From the NCBI RefSeq assembly GCF_004053875.1, contig NZ_SBIP01000002.1, positions 248,001 to 312,000 on the forward strand: DNA of 64,000 nucleotides, read 5' to 3'. The notes beneath the pieces are model-generated. The model was not told where the DNA came from, did no database searches, and worked only from the letters and a program-made list of their open reading frames with translations. The position numbers and the translations under genes were made by a program. Positions 47,343-59,267 of this stretch are shown in pieces. This stretch comes from Neorhizobium lilium. Its GTDB lineage: Bacteria; Pseudomonadota; Alphaproteobacteria; Rhizobiales; Rhizobiaceae. Each line of letters begins with the position of its first letter. Within the stretch, counting starts at the first letter, position 1.

Positions 47343-48317
47343 CTACTCGCCCGTCACGCCCTGAAACGGCCGGACTTCGCGTCCGGGCATGAAGATGCCA
47401 AGGCGCTTGATTTCCCATTCAAGCTTGATGCCGGAATCTTCGAACACGCGCTGACGCACCGTCTCGCCGAGATATTCGAGATCGTAGCCGGTCGCGTGGC
47501 CGATATTGATCATGAAGTTACAATGTAGCGACGACATCTGTGCGCCGCCATTCATCAGCCCGCGGCAGCCCGCTTCGTCGATCAGCTTCCAGGCGGAGTG
47601 GTCGGGCGGGTTCTTGAATGTGGAACCACCGGTCTTTTCCTTGACCGGCTGGACCGTCTCGCGGTGCTGGCGCACGGCATCCATATCGGCACGTATCTTG
47701 GCACGCTCCTCCGGATAGCCCTCGAACACCGCATGAGTGAAGATCAGGTCCTTTGAGACAGCGGAGTGCCGATAGCTGTAGCCCATATCGGCGGCGGAAA
47801 GCACAAGCCTGTTTCCCCTCCGGTCGACGGCATGCACTTCCACGAGATGCTGCGCCGTCTCGGTTCCGTTGGCGCCGGCGTTCATGCGCAGCGCGCCGCC
47901 AATCGAACCGGGAATGCCATAATAGAAGGCAAAGCCGCCGATGCCGTTGTCCATCGCCATGGCGGCAATATGCTTGTCGGGGCAGATCGCACCGGCCTGG
48001 ATGCGATTGTCCCCCACCAGATCGACGCCGCCGAAACCTTTGGCGGACAACCGCAGGACGACGCCAGGTATGCCGCCATCCCGAACAAGGAGGTTGGAGC
48101 CAACGCCGACAACGGTCAGCGGCACGTCTTCGGGCAGGAGCTTCAGGAAGGCGACGAGGTCGTCCACGTCATGCGGCTGGAACATCAGCTCGGCAAGGCC
48201 GCCCGCCTGGAACCAGGTAACCCGGTCCATGGGTGCATCCGGAGTAAGCCTTCCGCGCAGTTCCTTTACGCCATCACCGAACGACGCGAGCAGCTTTTCC
48301 CCGTTCACCTGTTTCAT
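47343..48317 (-). CDS. murB: UDP-N-acetylenolpyruvoylglucosamine reductase
   Basis: NADPH- and FAD-dependent enzyme that reduces enolpyruvyl-UDP-GlcNAc to UDP-MurNAc. The 324 residues have the FAD-binding stretch [24 protein letters not shown] and the conserved [21 protein letters not shown]. The catalytic Ser region is GGSTFKNP and the final loop [30 protein letters not shown] at 48317 is preferred (MKQVNG is the common start); a GTG six bases earlier would overlap the murC stop as GTGA. It is the last mur gene before the cluster is interrupted by the MFS gene. Confidence 0.95.
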   Translation of the reverse strand: MKQVNGEKLLASFGDGVKELRGRLTPDAPMDRVTWFQAGGLAELMFQPHDVDDLVAFLKLLPEDVPLTVVGVGSNLLVRDGGIPGVVLRLSAKGFGGVDLVGDNRIQAGAICPDKHIAAMAMDNGIGGFAFYYGIPGSIGGALRMNAGANGTETAQHLVEVHAVDRRGNRLVLSAADMGYSYRHSAVSKDLIFTHAVFEGYPEERAKIRADMDAVRQHRETVQPVKEKTGGSTFKNPPDHSAWKLIDEAGCRGLMNGGAQMSSLHCNFMINIGHATGYDLEYLGETVRQRVFEDSGIKLEWEIKRLGIFMPGREVRPFQGVTGE

Positions 48318-48319
48318 TC

Positions 48320-49729
48320 TCACTGTCCCGAAATGCTATCAAGTTCCTTGGGCAGCGCGGCCGCCCATTGCGTAATATTTCCAGCCCCGAGAAGAACCAC
48401 GAAATCCCCCGGTTTCGCAATGCCCGCAATGATCGGAGCAAGTTCGGTCGGCGAGGAAATATATCGCGCGTCGCGATGGCCGCTGGCACGGATGCGAGAG
48501 ACGAGAGCTTCCGAATTGACACCATCTATCGGTTCTTCACCAGCGGCGTAGACGGGAGCCAGCAGGATGCTGTCTGCATCGTTGAAGCAATTGGCGAAAT
48601 CCTCGAACAGGCTCGACAGGCGGCTGAAGCGATGCGGCTGGTGGACGGCGATGATGCGACCTTCGCAGGCTTCGCGCGCAGCCTTGAGCACGGCCGTGAT
48701 CTCCACCGGATGATGCCCGTAGTCGTCGAAGACAGAGACGCCGTTCCAGGTCCCCGTCAGCGTGAACCGGCGCTTGACGCCGGAAAACGCTGCCAGGCCC
48801 TTGCGAATGTTCTCTTCCGAAATACCCAGCCGGTTGGCGACGGCGATCGCGGCAGTCGCATTGGAGATGTTGTGGCGGCCGGGCATGGGCAACGTCAGGT
48901 CGTTGAAGTTGAAAACGCGGCCCGTCCGGCGACGGCGGATTTCCACGTCGAAGACGGACTTGGTTCCCTCCATGCGCACATTGAAGAAACGCGCATCGGC
49001 CTGAGGATTGGCACCATAGGTGACAATCTTGCGATCCTCGATCCGGCCGACAAGTGCCTGCACTTCCGGGTGGTCGAGGCAAAGCACACCGAAGCCGTAG
49101 AAGGGCACGTTCTCCACGAACTGCCGGAAGGCGGCGCGCACGGCATCGAAATTGCCGTAGTGATCGAGATGCTCCGGGTCGATATTTGTAACGACGGCAA
49201 CGTCCGCCGGCAGCTTCAGGAAGGTTCCGTCCGATTCGTCGGCCTCCACCACCATCCACTCGCCCTCGCCCATGCGGGCATTGGTTCCATAGGCATTGAT
49301 GATGCCGCCGTTGATGACGGTCGGGTCCAGCCCGCCGGCTTCCAGAAGCGCAGCGACCATGGAGGTGGTCGTCGTCTTTCCATGGGTGCCGCCGATCGCG
49401 ATCGCATTGCGGAAGCGCATAAGTTCGGCCAGCATCTCGGCACGGCGCACGATGGGCAGCGACTTCTCGCGCGCCGCCATCAGTTCGGGATTGTTCTTCT
49501 TGATCGCAGTCGACACCACGACCACCTCGGCCTCACCCAGGTTGTCCGCCGTGTGACCGACGAATACCGGAATGCCCTTGTCCCGCAGCCGCTGCACATT
49601 GGCGCTGTCGGACTGGTCGGAGCCTTGAACCTTGTGGCCGAGATTATGCAGCACTTCGGCAATGCCGCTCATGCCGATGCCGCCAATGCCGATGAAATGA
49701 ACGAGGCCGATAGCCTTCGGCATTTTCAT
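48320..49729 (-). CDS. murC: UDP-N-acetylmuramate--L-alanine ligase
   Basis: ATP-dependent ligase adding the first amino acid of the stem peptide. The N-terminal UDP-binding motif is [29 protein letters not shown], the ATPase motif is [22 protein letters not shown], and the middle region has [13 protein letters not shown] with [21 protein letters not shown]. Ligase-domain marks [18 protein letters not shown] and [13 protein letters not shown] follow. The 469-residue length is normal. The ATG overlaps the murG stop (ATGA) and the gene runs into murB with at most two bases between. Confidence 0.97.
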   Translation of the reverse strand: MKMPKAIGLVHFIGIGGIGMSGIAEVLHNLGHKVQGSDQSDSANVQRLRDKGIPVFVGHTADNLGEAEVVVVSTAIKKNNPELMAAREKSLPIVRRAEMLAELMRFRNAIAIGGTHGKTTTTSMVAALLEAGGLDPTVINGGIINAYGTNARMGEGEWMVVEADESDGTFLKLPADVAVVTNIDPEHLDHYGNFDAVRAAFRQFVENVPFYGFGVLCLDHPEVQALVGRIEDRKIVTYGANPQADARFFNVRMEGTKSVFDVEIRRRRTGRVFNFNDLTLPMPGRHNISNATAAIAVANRLGISEENIRKGLAAFSGVKRRFTLTGTWNGVSVFDDYGHHPVEITAVLKAAREACEGRIIAVHQPHRFSRLSSLFEDFANCFNDADSILLAPVYAAGEEPIDGVNSEALVSRIRASGHRDARYISSPTELAPIIAGIAKPGDFVVLLGAGNITQWAAALPKELDSISGQ

Positions 49730-50865
49730 GCGCTTACTCCCACGTCTTTTGATTTTTTATATTCCGCAATCGGTTTGCGTTCCGCAATCGCAACCACCAG
49801 ATCCGCCAAAACGATGGCCGCGTCTGGACGGCCGGCCTGTTTGGCAGAGGCGGCCATCTTTTCAAGGCGATCCGGTTCCTTCATCGCCGAAGCGATCATT
49901 GCCGACAGCCGATCCGGCGAAAGTTCTGATTGGGCGACGACCTGCGCACCGCCGGTCGCAACGAGGGCTGCCGCATTGGCCGCCTGGTCATGGTCGAGCG
50001 CATAAGGGTAAGGCACTAATATCGATGGGCGGCCGATGACTGCAATCTCCGACACCGTCGATGCACCCGAACGGCAGATCACCAGATGCGCCATGGCAAG
50101 CCGCTCCGCCATATCGGCAAAGAAGGGCGATACGTCCACAGGGGATTTCAGCTTGGCGAAGCAGGAATTGACCCGTCCCTGGTCCTCAGGCCGGGCCTGC
50201 TGCGTCACCACGAGGCGCTCGCGATCGGATTGGTCGAGCAGGCTGAGCGCCGTCGGTACTGCGGAGGAGAAGAACTGTGCGCCCTGGCTGCCGCCGAACA
50301 CGACGAGCCGGAACGGATCGTTTCCGCGAGATGCGACGTAAGGCATGCTAGCTGCCGCCAGAACGGCGGGGCGAACCGGGTTGCCTGTCGTCACCGTCTT
50401 AGCAGCGAACTCGCCCTGCCCTTCCGGCAGGAAGCCGCCGGCTATAGCTTGCACGCGCTTGGCAAGCGCCTTGTTGGCGCGGCCCATGACGGCATTCTGC
50501 TCGTGGATCACGCTGGGCACGCCCATGCCTGTCGAAGCCATGAGCGGCGGCACGGTCGGATACCCGCCGAAGCCCACCACGGCGAGAGGCTTGATGCGGC
50601 TGATCAACCTGCGAGCGGCCCTCAGGCCCGTCCATAACTTCCAGCCCGTGCGAATAAGCGCGATCGGGTTCTTAGACCCCAATGTGGCGGATGGAACGAC
50701 GTGGATTTCGTCTGCCGGAAACTTGCCCGCGAACCGCTCGGCACGGCTGTCGGTGACGAGATGCACGGAATAGCCGCGCTGCTTCAGCTCATGTCCGAGA
50801 GCCTCAGCCGGAAACAAATGGCCGCCGGTCCCGCCGGCGGCTAGCAAGATAATGCCTTTGGTCAT
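49726..50865 (-). CDS. murG: Lipid II glycosyltransferase MurG
   Basis: Transfers GlcNAc from UDP-GlcNAc to lipid I on the inner face of the membrane. The 379 residues show the GT28 donor start [25 protein letters not shown], the [19 protein letters not shown] acceptor loop, [17 protein letters not shown] and the UDP-binding [36 protein letters not shown]. It starts six bases after ftsW and overlaps murC, so ftsW-murG-murC is tightly packed. Confidence 0.97.
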   Translation of the reverse strand: MTKGIILLAAGGTGGHLFPAEALGHELKQRGYSVHLVTDSRAERFAGKFPADEIHVVPSATLGSKNPIALIRTGWKLWTGLRAARRLISRIKPLAVVGFGGYPTVPPLMASTGMGVPSVIHEQNAVMGRANKALAKRVQAIAGGFLPEGQGEFAAKTVTTGNPVRPAVLAAASMPYVASRGNDPFRLVVFGGSQGAQFFSSAVPTALSLLDQSDRERLVVTQQARPEDQGRVNSCFAKLKSPVDVSPFFADMAERLAMAHLVICRSGASTVSEIAVIGRPSILVPYPYALDHDQAANAAALVATGGAQVVAQSELSPDRLSAMIASAMKEPDRLEKMAASAKQAGRPDAAIVLADLVVAIAERKPIAEYKKSKDVGVSA

Positions 50866-50871
50866 GTGTTC

Positions 50872-52026
50872 CTACTCCGCCGGAACGCCCGAGGCTACGC
50901 GGAATAGGCTGCGCTCCTGTGCCCGCTTTTCCGGCCTGTGACGGGTCAATGCCAGAATAAACCCGGCTGTGACGCAAATAGCAATCTGCGACGAGCCGCC
51001 ATAGGAAATCAGCGGTAGGGTCATGCCCTTGGCCGGCATCAACTCCAGGTTCACGCCAATATTGATCATCGACTGCATGCCGATCTGCAGCACCAGTCCG
51101 GCTACCGCGAATCGGGTGAAGTCGTTGCGCTCCTTGAAGGCGTGGTTGAGGCCCCGAAGCACGATGAAGGCGAAGATCAAGACCAGCGCCATGCAGAAGA
51201 TGACGCCGAATTCCTCGGCCGCGACCGAGAATACGAAGTCGGTATGGCTGTCCGGCAGGATGCGCTTGACGATGCCTTCTCCCGGTCCCTGACCGAACCA
51301 GCCGCCGCGCACGATCGCCTCATGAGCGGTTTCGACCTGAAAGCGGTCACCCTCGCCGGTGAGGAACTTGTCGAAGCGCGCCGTGACGTGCGGAAGCATG
51401 TAATAGGCGGTCACCAGACCGCCTGCACCCGCCCCGCCCAGCACGACGATCCACAGCCAGGGCATGCCGGCCATGAAGAACATGCCGCCCCACACGACGC
51501 TGGTCAGGATCGTCTGGCCAAGATCGGGCTGCGCCACCAGAAGTGCTGCGACAATGCCGAACAGGATGATGGCAAACAGATTGCCCGGAATTTCCGGCTG
51601 GCGGGCATGCTCGGCAAACAGCCAGGCGCAGACCACGACGAAGGCCGGCTTCATGAATTCCGAGGGCTGGATGGACAAGGCACCGACGCCGATCCAGCGG
51701 CGGGCACCCTTGACCTCGACGCCGAAGAACAGCGCCAGCACCATCAGGCTGAGAGAAACGACAAGCAGGATAATCGCAGTGCGCCGCACCTGCCTTGGAG
51801 TCAGGAACGAGAGGCCGACCATCACGATGATCGACGGGATCATGAACAGCGCGTGGCGCTCCACGAAGTGGAACTCCGGCAGGCCGATTCGTTGCGCGAC
51901 AGCTGGAGAGGCCGCAAAGGACAGCATGAAGCCGATACCCATCAGCAGAACAAAGGCCGCCAGGAAGAAACGGTCGATCGTCCAGAACCAGTCTGCGAGG
52001 GGGCCACGATCAGCGCGACTTACCAT
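50872..52026 (-). CDS. ftsW: Peptidoglycan glycosyltransferase FtsW
   Basis: SEDS-family polymerase of septal glycan strands, working with the FtsI transpeptidase. It has about ten transmembrane segments in 384 residues. The family marks include GARRWIGVGALSIQPSEFMKPAFVVVCAW, a catalytic Asp region around DRFQVETAHEAIVRGGWFGQGPGEG, and the SVAAEEFGVIFCMALVLIF and LPLISYGGSSQIAICVTAGF signatures. It is three bases after murD. Confidence 0.95.
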   Translation of the reverse strand: MVSRADRGPLADWFWTIDRFFLAAFVLLMGIGFMLSFAASPAVAQRIGLPEFHFVERHALFMIPSIIVMVGLSFLTPRQVRRTAIILLVVSLSLMVLALFFGVEVKGARRWIGVGALSIQPSEFMKPAFVVVCAWLFAEHARQPEIPGNLFAIILFGIVAALLVAQPDLGQTILTSVVWGGMFFMAGMPWLWIVVLGGAGAGGLVTAYYMLPHVTARFDKFLTGEGDRFQVETAHEAIVRGGWFGQGPGEGIVKRILPDSHTDFVFSVAAEEFGVIFCMALVLIFAFIVLRGLNHAFKERNDFTRFAVAGLVLQIGMQSMINIGVNLELMPAKGMTLPLISYGGSSQIAICVTAGFILALTRHRPEKRAQERSLFRVASGVPAE

Positions 52027-52029
52027 TTC

Positions 52030-53436
52030 TCAGTTTCCTCTTCCCGTCTCGACCAACATGGTGACGCCATCCAACGCGGCGACGAGGCTCACGAAGGCAT
52101 CCCCGCGAACCTCGAAATTCTTGAACTGATCGAAGCTCGCACAGGCCGGCGACAACATGACCGCCGAAGCCTGCCCGTCTGCGCCAGCATCCGCGGCGGC
52201 ATGGGCAACAGCCTGTTCCAGCGTACCTGAAATCTCGTATGCCGCAGCCTTGCCCAGCGTCACGGCAAATGCAGGCGCCGCTTCCCCGATCAAATAGGCT
52301 TTGACGATACGCGGGAAGAGTGGAGCGAGGCTTGCGATGCCACCCTCTTTGGGCAGCCCGCCGGCAATCCAGTAGATCCGCTCATAGCTGGAAAGCGCTG
52401 GCGCCGCCGCATCCGCATTGGTGGCCTTGGAATCATTGACGAATACGACCTCGCCTCGCCTGCCGACCGGCTGCATGCGGTGCTTGAGGCCCGGAAAAGA
52501 CCGGAGCCCTTCACGAATTTCCTCCGCAGAAACGCCGACCGCCTGACAGGCGGCGATTGCCGCAGCTGCGTTCTGGGCGTTATGGCTCCCTCTCAGGGTC
52601 TGGATGCCCTCCAGATCCACAAGCAAAGACGCCTCGCCTCCGACCACGTCGAAGATCCGGGTTCCGTCCGCATAGACACCATCAGCCACGGGCATGCGCT
52701 TGGAGATCCGGCGAACGACGACACCGGTTCGCTCCACACGGTCCGCAATCAAAGCGCTATAACTGTCGTCCACCCCGATCACGGCAGTCCGGCTGCCGGA
52801 CACCAGCCGTTCCTTGACGTCGGCATAGTGCTGCATGGTGCCGTGCCGGTCGAGGTGATCGGGCGTCAGGTTGAGCAGGATGCCGGCCGTCGGGTTGAGC
52901 GTCGGCGCAAGGTCGATCTGGTAGGACGAGCACTCGACGACGTAAAAGCGCTCACTCGCCGGAGGCTCCAGGGTCAGGATGGCCGTGCCGATATTGCCGC
53001 CAAGCTGCGTGTCGCGCCCGCTTGACGTGAGGATATGGGCGATCAGCGCCGTTGTGGTGGATTTACCATTGGTGCCGGTAATGGCGATGAGCGGGCACTC
53101 CGGCGCATGCACCCGGCGTTCCCTCACGAAAAGCTCCACGTCGCCGATGATCTCGACGCCGGCGGAACGGGCGAGATCGACGGTCCAGTGGGGCTTCGGA
53201 TGGGTCAGCGGCACACCCGGCGACAGAACCAGGGCCGCCTGCGCCGACCAGTCGATAGACCGGAGGTCGCCAGTCGTGATCCCGGCGGCGTTCGCCTTGG
53301 CAATACTGTCCGGATTATCGTCCCAGGCAATGACCTGAGCTCCGCCCGCCACCAGCGCCTTGGCGGTGGCAAGGCCGGAGCCGCCCAGTCCGAAGAGGGC
53401 AACCTTCCTGTCCTTGAAGGTGGTAACCGGAATCAT
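52030..53436 (-). CDS. murD: UDP-N-acetylmuramoylalanine--D-glutamate ligase
   Basis: Adds D-Glu to UDP-MurNAc-L-Ala. The 468-residue sequence starts with [30 protein letters not shown]. The ATPase motif is [21 protein letters not shown], followed by [24 protein letters not shown] and the ligase-domain [36 protein letters not shown]. It is six bases after mraY and three before ftsW. Confidence 0.96.
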   Translation of the reverse strand: MIPVTTFKDRKVALFGLGGSGLATAKALVAGGAQVIAWDDNPDSIAKANAAGITTGDLRSIDWSAQAALVLSPGVPLTHPKPHWTVDLARSAGVEIIGDVELFVRERRVHAPECPLIAITGTNGKSTTTALIAHILTSSGRDTQLGGNIGTAILTLEPPASERFYVVECSSYQIDLAPTLNPTAGILLNLTPDHLDRHGTMQHYADVKERLVSGSRTAVIGVDDSYSALIADRVERTGVVVRRISKRMPVADGVYADGTRIFDVVGGEASLLVDLEGIQTLRGSHNAQNAAAAIAACQAVGVSAEEIREGLRSFPGLKHRMQPVGRRGEVVFVNDSKATNADAAAPALSSYERIYWIAGGLPKEGGIASLAPLFPRIVKAYLIGEAAPAFAVTLGKAAAYEISGTLEQAVAHAAADAGADGQASAVMLSPACASFDQFKNFEVRGDAFVSLVAALDGVTMLVETGRGN

Positions 53437-53442
53437 CGCCCC

Positions 53443-54546
53443 TCACCGCAGCTTCAGCGTCGACAGGCCGAGCATGGCCAGACCGACCGCGATGATCCAG
53501 AAACGGATGACGACCTGGCTTTCGGTCCAGCCGAGTTTCTCGAAATGGTGGTGGATTGGCGCCATCAGGAAGACGCGCCGACCGGTCATCTTGAAGAAAG
53601 CAACCTGGATGATGACCGAAAGCGTTTCCATGACGAAGAGGCCGCCGATGATCGCCATGACGATCTCGTGCTTGGTAGCGACGGCCACCGAGCCGATCAA
53701 TCCGCCAAGTGCAAGCGAACCGGTGTCGCCCATGAAGATGGCGGCCGGTGGCGCGTTGAACCAAAGGAAGCCGAGGCCGGCGCCGATCACAGCGCCCATG
53801 ATGACCGCCAGCTCGCCGGTCCCAGGCACGAAATTGATCTGCAGATAATTCGCAAAGACTGCGTTGCCGGCCAGATAGGCGATGATGCCGAACGAGGCTG
53901 CCGCGATCATCACCGGCACGATGGCCAGACCATCCAGACCGTCGGTCAGGTTCACCGCATTGCCGGCACCGACGATCACGAAGCCGCCAAACAGGATGAA
54001 GAAGAAACCGAGATTGACCAGAAAGTCCTTCACGAACGGGAAGGCGATGGAGGTGGCAAGGTGCGGATTGCTGTGCTGCTCGGTCACCATGGCAAGCCGC
54101 ATCATGAAGAAGACCGCGATGCCGGCGATCAGGAACTCGATCCCCAACCGTGCCTTGCCGGAGAAGCCCTTGTCGGTCTGTTTGGTGACCTTGAGGTAGT
54201 CGTCGTAAAAGCCGATCGCGCCGAAGCCGAGCGTCACCAGCAGCGTCGCGACGACGTAGATGTTCGACAAATCCGCCCAGAGCAGGGAGCCCCCGACGAT
54301 GCCCGCCAGGATCATCAGCCCGCCCATAGTCGGCGTGCCGGCCTTCTTGAAATGGGTCTGCGGACCATCGGCGCGAATCGGCTGACCCTTGCCTTGGCGA
54401 ACGCGCAGCGAATTGATGATCTGCGGGCCGAACAGGAAGACGATCAGAGCCGATGTGAACAGAGCGGCGCCGGTCCGGAAGGTGATGTAGCGAAACAGGT
54501 TGAAGAATTGGACCCTGTCCGACAGTTCGACAAGCCAGATCAGCAT
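53443..54546 (-). CDS. mraY: Phospho-MurNAc-pentapeptide transferase MraY
   Basis: Makes lipid I by joining UDP-MurNAc-pentapeptide to undecaprenyl phosphate. It is a ten-helix membrane enzyme of 367 residues. Aspartates of the active site are in [21 protein letters not shown] and [17 protein letters not shown], and the loop near the C-terminus is [25 protein letters not shown]. Spacing to murF is 29 bp. Confidence 0.97.
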   Translation of the reverse strand: MLIWLVELSDRVQFFNLFRYITFRTGAALFTSALIVFLFGPQIINSLRVRQGKGQPIRADGPQTHFKKAGTPTMGGLMILAGIVGGSLLWADLSNIYVVATLLVTLGFGAIGFYDDYLKVTKQTDKGFSGKARLGIEFLIAGIAVFFMMRLAMVTEQHSNPHLATSIAFPFVKDFLVNLGFFFILFGGFVIVGAGNAVNLTDGLDGLAIVPVMIAAASFGIIAYLAGNAVFANYLQINFVPGTGELAVIMGAVIGAGLGFLWFNAPPAAIFMGDTGSLALGGLIGSVAVATKHEIVMAIIGGLFVMETLSVIIQVAFFKMTGRRVFLMAPIHHHFEKLGWTESQVVIRFWIIAVGLAMLGLSTLKLR

Positions 54547-54575
54547 GAAAGCCCTTTCTCAAGCCGCATTGGAAA

Positions 54576-56009
54576 TCACGATTGGTGCTCCGTGTCGGCA
54601 AATGGGGGATAGTTGTCAATAAGCGAGGCGACAATCTTGCCGAAGCCCAGTCCGAGCGAGGACTTCACCATCAGCACGTCGCCGGGGATAACGGAATGAA
54701 CCACGTAGTCCGCCAGCTCAGCCGTGGTGTCGAAATAGACGACGTCCACGCTGTCGGGCAGAGCGTCCCGCAAGGCGGTCATCTCTGTGCCGGCGAGCCA
54801 CACATGTTCGATACCGGCCGCAAGGATAGGCCCGGTCAGCTCTTCGTGAACCTGTTGGGAAAACGCGCCCATTTCCAGCATGTCGCCCAGAACCGCGATG
54901 CGCCGTCCGGTCAATTCCGGCGCCGTGGCAGCAAGCAATGCAATAGCGGCGCGCATGGAGGCCGGATTGGCGTTATAGCTTTCGTCGATCAGGGTAAGAT
55001 GCCCCTCGCCTATCCCAAGAATATGGCGCTGGCCACGGCCCTTGACCGCGCGCACGCCCGCCAGTGCCGCACCGGCTGCCGTCATGTCGGCACCGACCAA
55101 CAGCGCCGCGCCCAGAACAGCCATGGCGTTCTCGGCAACATGGCGGCCCGGAGCGCCGATATGCACTTCCGTGGTTTCGCCGTTCAGCACCGCCCATATG
55201 GTCGAGCTTTCGGCGCTGCCCTCGAAATCCGCCAGCCGGAAATCCGCCTTGGCATGCTGGCCGAAGGTGCAGATATGCGAGACCCCCACCTCCTGCGCGC
55301 GTTCTTCCAGGAAGGCGAACTGCTTGATGTCGCGGTTGAGGATGGCCGTTCCGCCCGGCTCGAGGCCCTCAAAGATCTCAGCCTTGGCGGCCGCGATCTC
55401 TTCCAGGTCCTTGAAATAGCCGAGATGCGCCGCTGCTATCGTGGTGATGATCGCCACATGCGGGCGCACCATCTTGACCAGCGGCCGGATCTCGTCGGGA
55501 TGGTTCATGCCGATCTCGAAGACACCGAACTCGGTGTCCGCAGGCATGCGCGCGAGCGTCAGCGGTACGCCCCAGTGGTTGTTGAAGGATGCGACCGCCG
55601 CATGGACCACACCTGAAGGAGCAAGCGCCTGCCGCAGCATCTCCTTGGTCGTGGTCTTGCCGACCGAGCCGGTGACGGCGACGATGCGCGCGCGGCTGCG
55701 TTCACGCGATGCCACCGCCAGCTTGCCGAGCGCCGCGAGCACGTCCTCCACCACGATCATCGGGATGGTCAGGCGTCCGAGCGCCGGCAGCTTCGCCTCA
55801 CTGACGACGATCAGCGAAGCGCCGCCGGCGACTGCAAGGCTTGCATAATCATGCCCATCGACACGGTCGCCCTTGATGGCAAAGAAGGCTTCACCAGGCC
55901 CAACCGAACGGCTGTCGATTGAAATGCCCGTGATGCCTTCAGGAAGGGCGCCGATCGGCCGCCCGCCCATGGCGGCAATCATCGCCTCAGAGGTCCAGAG
56001 CCAGTTCAT
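54576..56009 (-). CDS. murF: UDP-MurNAc-tripeptide--D-Ala-D-Ala ligase
   Basis: Adds the D-Ala-D-Ala dipeptide to complete the UDP-MurNAc pentapeptide. The 477 residues have an N-terminal domain with [27 protein letters not shown] and the ATPase motif [20 protein letters not shown]. The middle domain has [28 protein letters not shown], and the ligase domain [20 protein letters not shown] with [12 protein letters not shown]. The start overlaps the murE stop (ATGA). Confidence 0.96.
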   Translation of the reverse strand: MNWLWTSEAMIAAMGGRPIGALPEGITGISIDSRSVGPGEAFFAIKGDRVDGHDYASLAVAGGASLIVVSEAKLPALGRLTIPMIVVEDVLAALGKLAVASRERSRARIVAVTGSVGKTTTKEMLRQALAPSGVVHAAVASFNNHWGVPLTLARMPADTEFGVFEIGMNHPDEIRPLVKMVRPHVAIITTIAAAHLGYFKDLEEIAAAKAEIFEGLEPGGTAILNRDIKQFAFLEERAQEVGVSHICTFGQHAKADFRLADFEGSAESSTIWAVLNGETTEVHIGAPGRHVAENAMAVLGAALLVGADMTAAGAALAGVRAVKGRGQRHILGIGEGHLTLIDESYNANPASMRAAIALLAATAPELTGRRIAVLGDMLEMGAFSQQVHEELTGPILAAGIEHVWLAGTEMTALRDALPDSVDVVYFDTTAELADYVVHSVIPGDVLMVKSSLGLGFGKIVASLIDNYPPFADTEHQS

Positions 56010-57466
56010 GACTTCAACTCCTCGATAGCCTTGCGGACTTCCACGTGGTCGGAGAAGGGCAGAACCATCGTTCCGATCGTCTGGCCTTCCTCATGTCCCT
56101 TGCCTGCAACGATCAGCGTATCGCCGGAGTTCAGCATGCCGACGGCCTCGCGGATAGCCTTAGCACGGTCACCGATTTCGACCGCGCCAGGAGCCGCAGC
56201 CAGGATTTCCGACCGGATAGTCTCCGGTACTTCGGATCGTGGATTGTCGTCCGTCACGATGACGACATCGGCGAGCCGGGTAGCGATTTCGCCCATGATC
56301 GGCCGCTTGCCCTTGTCGCGGTCGCCGCCGCAACCAAACACCACGATGACGCGGCCTGTCGTGAACGGGCGAACCGAAGTGAGAACGTTTTCGAGCGCTT
56401 CCGGCTTGTGGGCGTAGTCCACATAGGCGAGCGCGCCATCCTTGGTCTGGCCCACCAGTTCAAGCCTGCCGGCCGCGCCGATGAGTTTTTCGAGCGCGGA
56501 CATGGCGACCGCCGCCGACACACCGGTGGACATGGCAAGACCCGCCGCAACCAGGGCGTTGGCAACCTGGAAATCGCCGGCAAGCGGAATGTCCACTTCG
56601 AAGATCTCGCGGCCGACATGGATCTCGGCGGTCTGCTTGTGGCGGAAGTGCTCGACCCGCTTGAGGGAGAGATAACTCCCCTTGCGTCCGACGGTACGCA
56701 CGTCGAGCCCCGCCGTCGTGGCGGCGCGGATCCCCTCCTGCGACCACTCGTCGTCGGCGAAGATCACGGCAGGCGCGCCCTTGGGCGTCAACGTGTCGAA
56801 CAGGCGCATCTTGGCGGCCATATAGCTTTCGACGGTCGGATGATAATCCATGTGGTCGCGGCCGAGATTGGTAAAGGCGGAAGCCGAAAGTCGCACGCCA
56901 TCCAGCCGGCTTTGGTCGAGGCCGTGGCTGGAGGCTTCCATGGCGGCATGAGTCACGCCTTCGGATGCAAGATCTGAAAGGAGTTTCTGCAGCTCCACGG
57001 GATCGGGCGTCGTCAGTGAGCCGTAGTCGTTGCGGGTCGGCGATACGACGCCGGTCGTGCCGATCTGCGCGGCAGCAAAACCGGCATGCGCCCAAATCTG
57101 GCGGGTGAAGGAGGCAACGGAAGTCTTGCCCGCCGTCCCTGTCACGGCCACCATCGTCTCGGGCTGGCGACCATAGAAGCGCGCGGCGGCGAGCGCCAGC
57201 AGCCTGCGTGGGCTGGAGACGACTAGGACAGGAATGCCTGCATCGGCGGGATGGGCAGCAATCGCCGCAACCGCACCGCGTGCTGCGGCATCCCCCACGA
57301 AAGAGGAGCCGTCCGCCTTGGTGCCGGCAACGGCGACAAACAGCATGCCTGGAGAAATCTTGCGGCTGTCGGAAGAGACACCTGTCACGTCGATCTCGCC
57401 CGCCGGTCCGCCAAGAAGGTCCGCCAGTTCCGGATAATCATGCCCGGCCAGATCACGCAACTTCAT
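56006..57466 (-). CDS. murE: UDP-MurNAc-dipeptide--meso-diaminopimelate ligase
   Basis: Adds the third residue of the stem peptide. The motif DDNPRSE near residue 410 is the DNPR signature of the meso-diaminopimelate-specific enzyme rather than the Lys form. The ATPase motif is [20 protein letters not shown], with [37 protein letters not shown] at 57466 gives a 486-residue protein; the slightly longer frame to 57481 is rejected because MKLRDLAG is the usual start. It is 55 bp from ftsI. Confidence 0.96.
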   Translation of the reverse strand: MKLRDLAGHDYPELADLLGGPAGEIDVTGVSSDSRKISPGMLFVAVAGTKADGSSFVGDAAARGAVAAIAAHPADAGIPVLVVSSPRRLLALAAARFYGRQPETMVAVTGTAGKTSVASFTRQIWAHAGFAAAQIGTTGVVSPTRNDYGSLTTPDPVELQKLLSDLASEGVTHAAMEASSHGLDQSRLDGVRLSASAFTNLGRDHMDYHPTVESYMAAKMRLFDTLTPKGAPAVIFADDEWSQEGIRAATTAGLDVRTVGRKGSYLSLKRVEHFRHKQTAEIHVGREIFEVDIPLAGDFQVANALVAAGLAMSTGVSAAVAMSALEKLIGAAGRLELVGQTKDGALAYVDYAHKPEALENVLTSVRPFTTGRVIVVFGCGGDRDKGKRPIMGEIATRLADVVIVTDDNPRSEVPETIRSEILAAAPGAVEIGDRAKAIREAVGMLNSGDTLIVAGKGHEEGQTIGTMVLPFSDHVEVRKAIEELKS

Positions 57467-57521
57467 TGGATGCCTTTCCATTTACCTGCGATACATCGAA
57501 TCGCCTGCCACTTTTCGCGGC

Positions 57522-59267
57522 TTAATAAGACACGAGCAGGGCAGAGCCGTCCTCGCCGAATTTCGGCTTCACGCCAAGAATAGGTGCGGCCCGACTGATG
57601 ATTTCCTTGACCATGGGAGCCGCCGACATGGCCGCAAGCGCTGCGCCATTGCCCTTGTCCGTTTTCGGCTCGTCGCTGAAAGACAAAACCACATATTGCG
57701 GATCGTCCATCGGAAAGGCCGCAAGGAAGGCGTTGAAGTTCTTGTTGGTGACATAGCGGCCGTTGACGATCTTGTCCGCCGTACCGGTCTTGCCGCCGAC
57801 ATCGAAGCCTAGAACGCGGGCGTTTCGGCCCGAACCTTTTGAGCCGTTCCAGTCGAAGAGGAAGCGCATATCCTTGCTGGTCGATGGCTTGATGACCTGG
57901 GTCGCAACAGCGTCAGCCTGTTCTCGCGTCCGCGGAAGGAAGGTCGGCGGAATGAGCCTGCCGCCATTGATCAGGGACACCCCGGCGACAGCTGTCTGCA
58001 GCGGCGTTGTCGCGACGCCGTGGCCGAAAGCGATCGTCATCTGATTAATCTTCTTCCACTCGCGCGGCTGGCTCGGCATCGCAACCTCAGGCAGTTCGGT
58101 ATGCATCCTGGTAAGCAGGCCAAGGCTGGTGAGGAAGTCCTTGTGATGAGGGATGCTGACCGTATCGACGATCTTCGCCGTGCCGACATTGGACGAATAC
58201 TGAAAGATCTCGGGCACGCTCAGAATACGGTTCTGGCCGTGGAAGTCCTTGATCGTGAAGCCGCCGATGCGAATGGGCAAACGAACGTCGAAACTGTCGC
58301 TCAACTTGATGGTCCCGGCATCGAGACCCATGGCGATGCTGAACGACTTGAACGTTGAACCCATTTCGAACGTGCCGTTCGACATCCGGTTCAACCAGCC
58401 CTCCTCGCCCCCCGCGGCGGGATCGTTGGGATCGAAATCCGGCGCGGAGGCCATGGCAAGAACTTCGCCCGTATGGACGTCGAGCACGACCGCACCACCG
58501 GCAATCGAGCTGTACTTCTTGAGGGATTCGACCACAACCTCATGGACGATCGCCTGAACCCTCAAATCGATCGAGAGCTTGACCGGCTCAAGCGGCTGGT
58601 CGGAAGTCATGCCGACGGAGGCCAGATCCGCCAGCCCTTGCGTGTCGATATAGCGCTCCATGCCGGCCACGCCGCGGTTGTCGATATTGACGTAACCGAC
58701 GATGTGGGAGGCGGTGGAACCACCGGGATAGAAGCGGCGCTTTTCCGGGCGGAAGCCGATGCCGGGAATGCCGAGCGCGAGGATCTGGCTCTGCTGTTTG
58801 GGTGTCAGCTGACGGCGCAGCCACTGGAAGCGCGAATTGGACTTGAGCTTGGAGTATATCGACTTGGCATCCAGATCGGGAAGAACCGTCGACAGCTTCT
58901 CGATCACCTCGTCCGTATCGACGATCTTGTGCGGCTCGGCAAACAGGGACACCGTGCGGATGTCCGTTGCCAGCACCTCGCCGTTACGATCGACGATGTC
59001 GGGACGGGACGCCAGGAGACGGTCTGCCGGCAGGATGCTGGAGGTTATTTCCGGCTGCGCCATGCCGTACTGGGCAAGCCTGCCGCCGATGACGCAATAG
59101 AAGACGGCGAAGCCTGCAATCAGCAGGCCCACACGATTCTTCGCCTGGGCCGCCTTGCGTTTGCGGCTGCCTTCGAAACGGGCCGTCTGATCAGCCGGGC
59201 GCCCTCTTCCGCCGGCGGAAAAATGGGCCTTGCTCTTCAGAACCATGACTCGCGAAAGGAAGGACAT
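57522..59267 (-). CDS. ftsI: Septal peptidoglycan transpeptidase FtsI (PBP3)
   Basis: 581-residue class B penicillin-binding protein that crosslinks septal peptidoglycan with FtsW. A basic cytoplasmic tail of about 45 residues precedes one transmembrane segment (VGLLIAGFAVFYCVIGGRLAQ). The catalytic motifs are the serine in GSTFKSFSIAMG (SxxK), the second in FQYSSNVGTAKI (SxN) and the third in GGKTGTADKI (KTG). The non-penicillin-binding domain holds RPDIVDRNGEVLATDIRTVSLFAEP. It overlaps the ftsL stop by one base. Confidence 0.96.
   Translation of the reverse strand: MSFLSRVMVLKSKAHFSAGGRGRPADQTARFEGSRKRKAAQAKNRVGLLIAGFAVFYCVIGGRLAQYGMAQPEITSSILPADRLLASRPDIVDRNGEVLATDIRTVSLFAEPHKIVDTDEVIEKLSTVLPDLDAKSIYSKLKSNSRFQWLRRQLTPKQQSQILALGIPGIGFRPEKRRFYPGGSTASHIVGYVNIDNRGVAGMERYIDTQGLADLASVGMTSDQPLEPVKLSIDLRVQAIVHEVVVESLKKYSSIAGGAVVLDVHTGEVLAMASAPDFDPNDPAAGGEEGWLNRMSNGTFEMGSTFKSFSIAMGLDAGTIKLSDSFDVRLPIRIGGFTIKDFHGQNRILSVPEIFQYSSNVGTAKIVDTVSIPHHKDFLTSLGLLTRMHTELPEVAMPSQPREWKKINQMTIAFGHGVATTPLQTAVAGVSLINGGRLIPPTFLPRTREQADAVATQVIKPSTSKDMRFLFDWNGSKGSGRNARVLGFDVGGKTGTADKIVNGRYVTNKNFNAFLAAFPMDDPQYVVLSFSDEPKTDKGNGAALAAMSAAPMVKEIISRAAPILGVKPKFGEDGSALLVSY

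Noticed and set aside
48368-50005. A 545-codon plus-strand open frame opposite murC/murG
   Set aside because: It spans two real genes on the other strand and has no recognisable fold.
53035-54612. A 525-codon plus-strand open frame opposite murD/mraY
   Set aside because: Asp/Arg/His-rich composition from reading membrane-protein codons backwards; no homology pattern.
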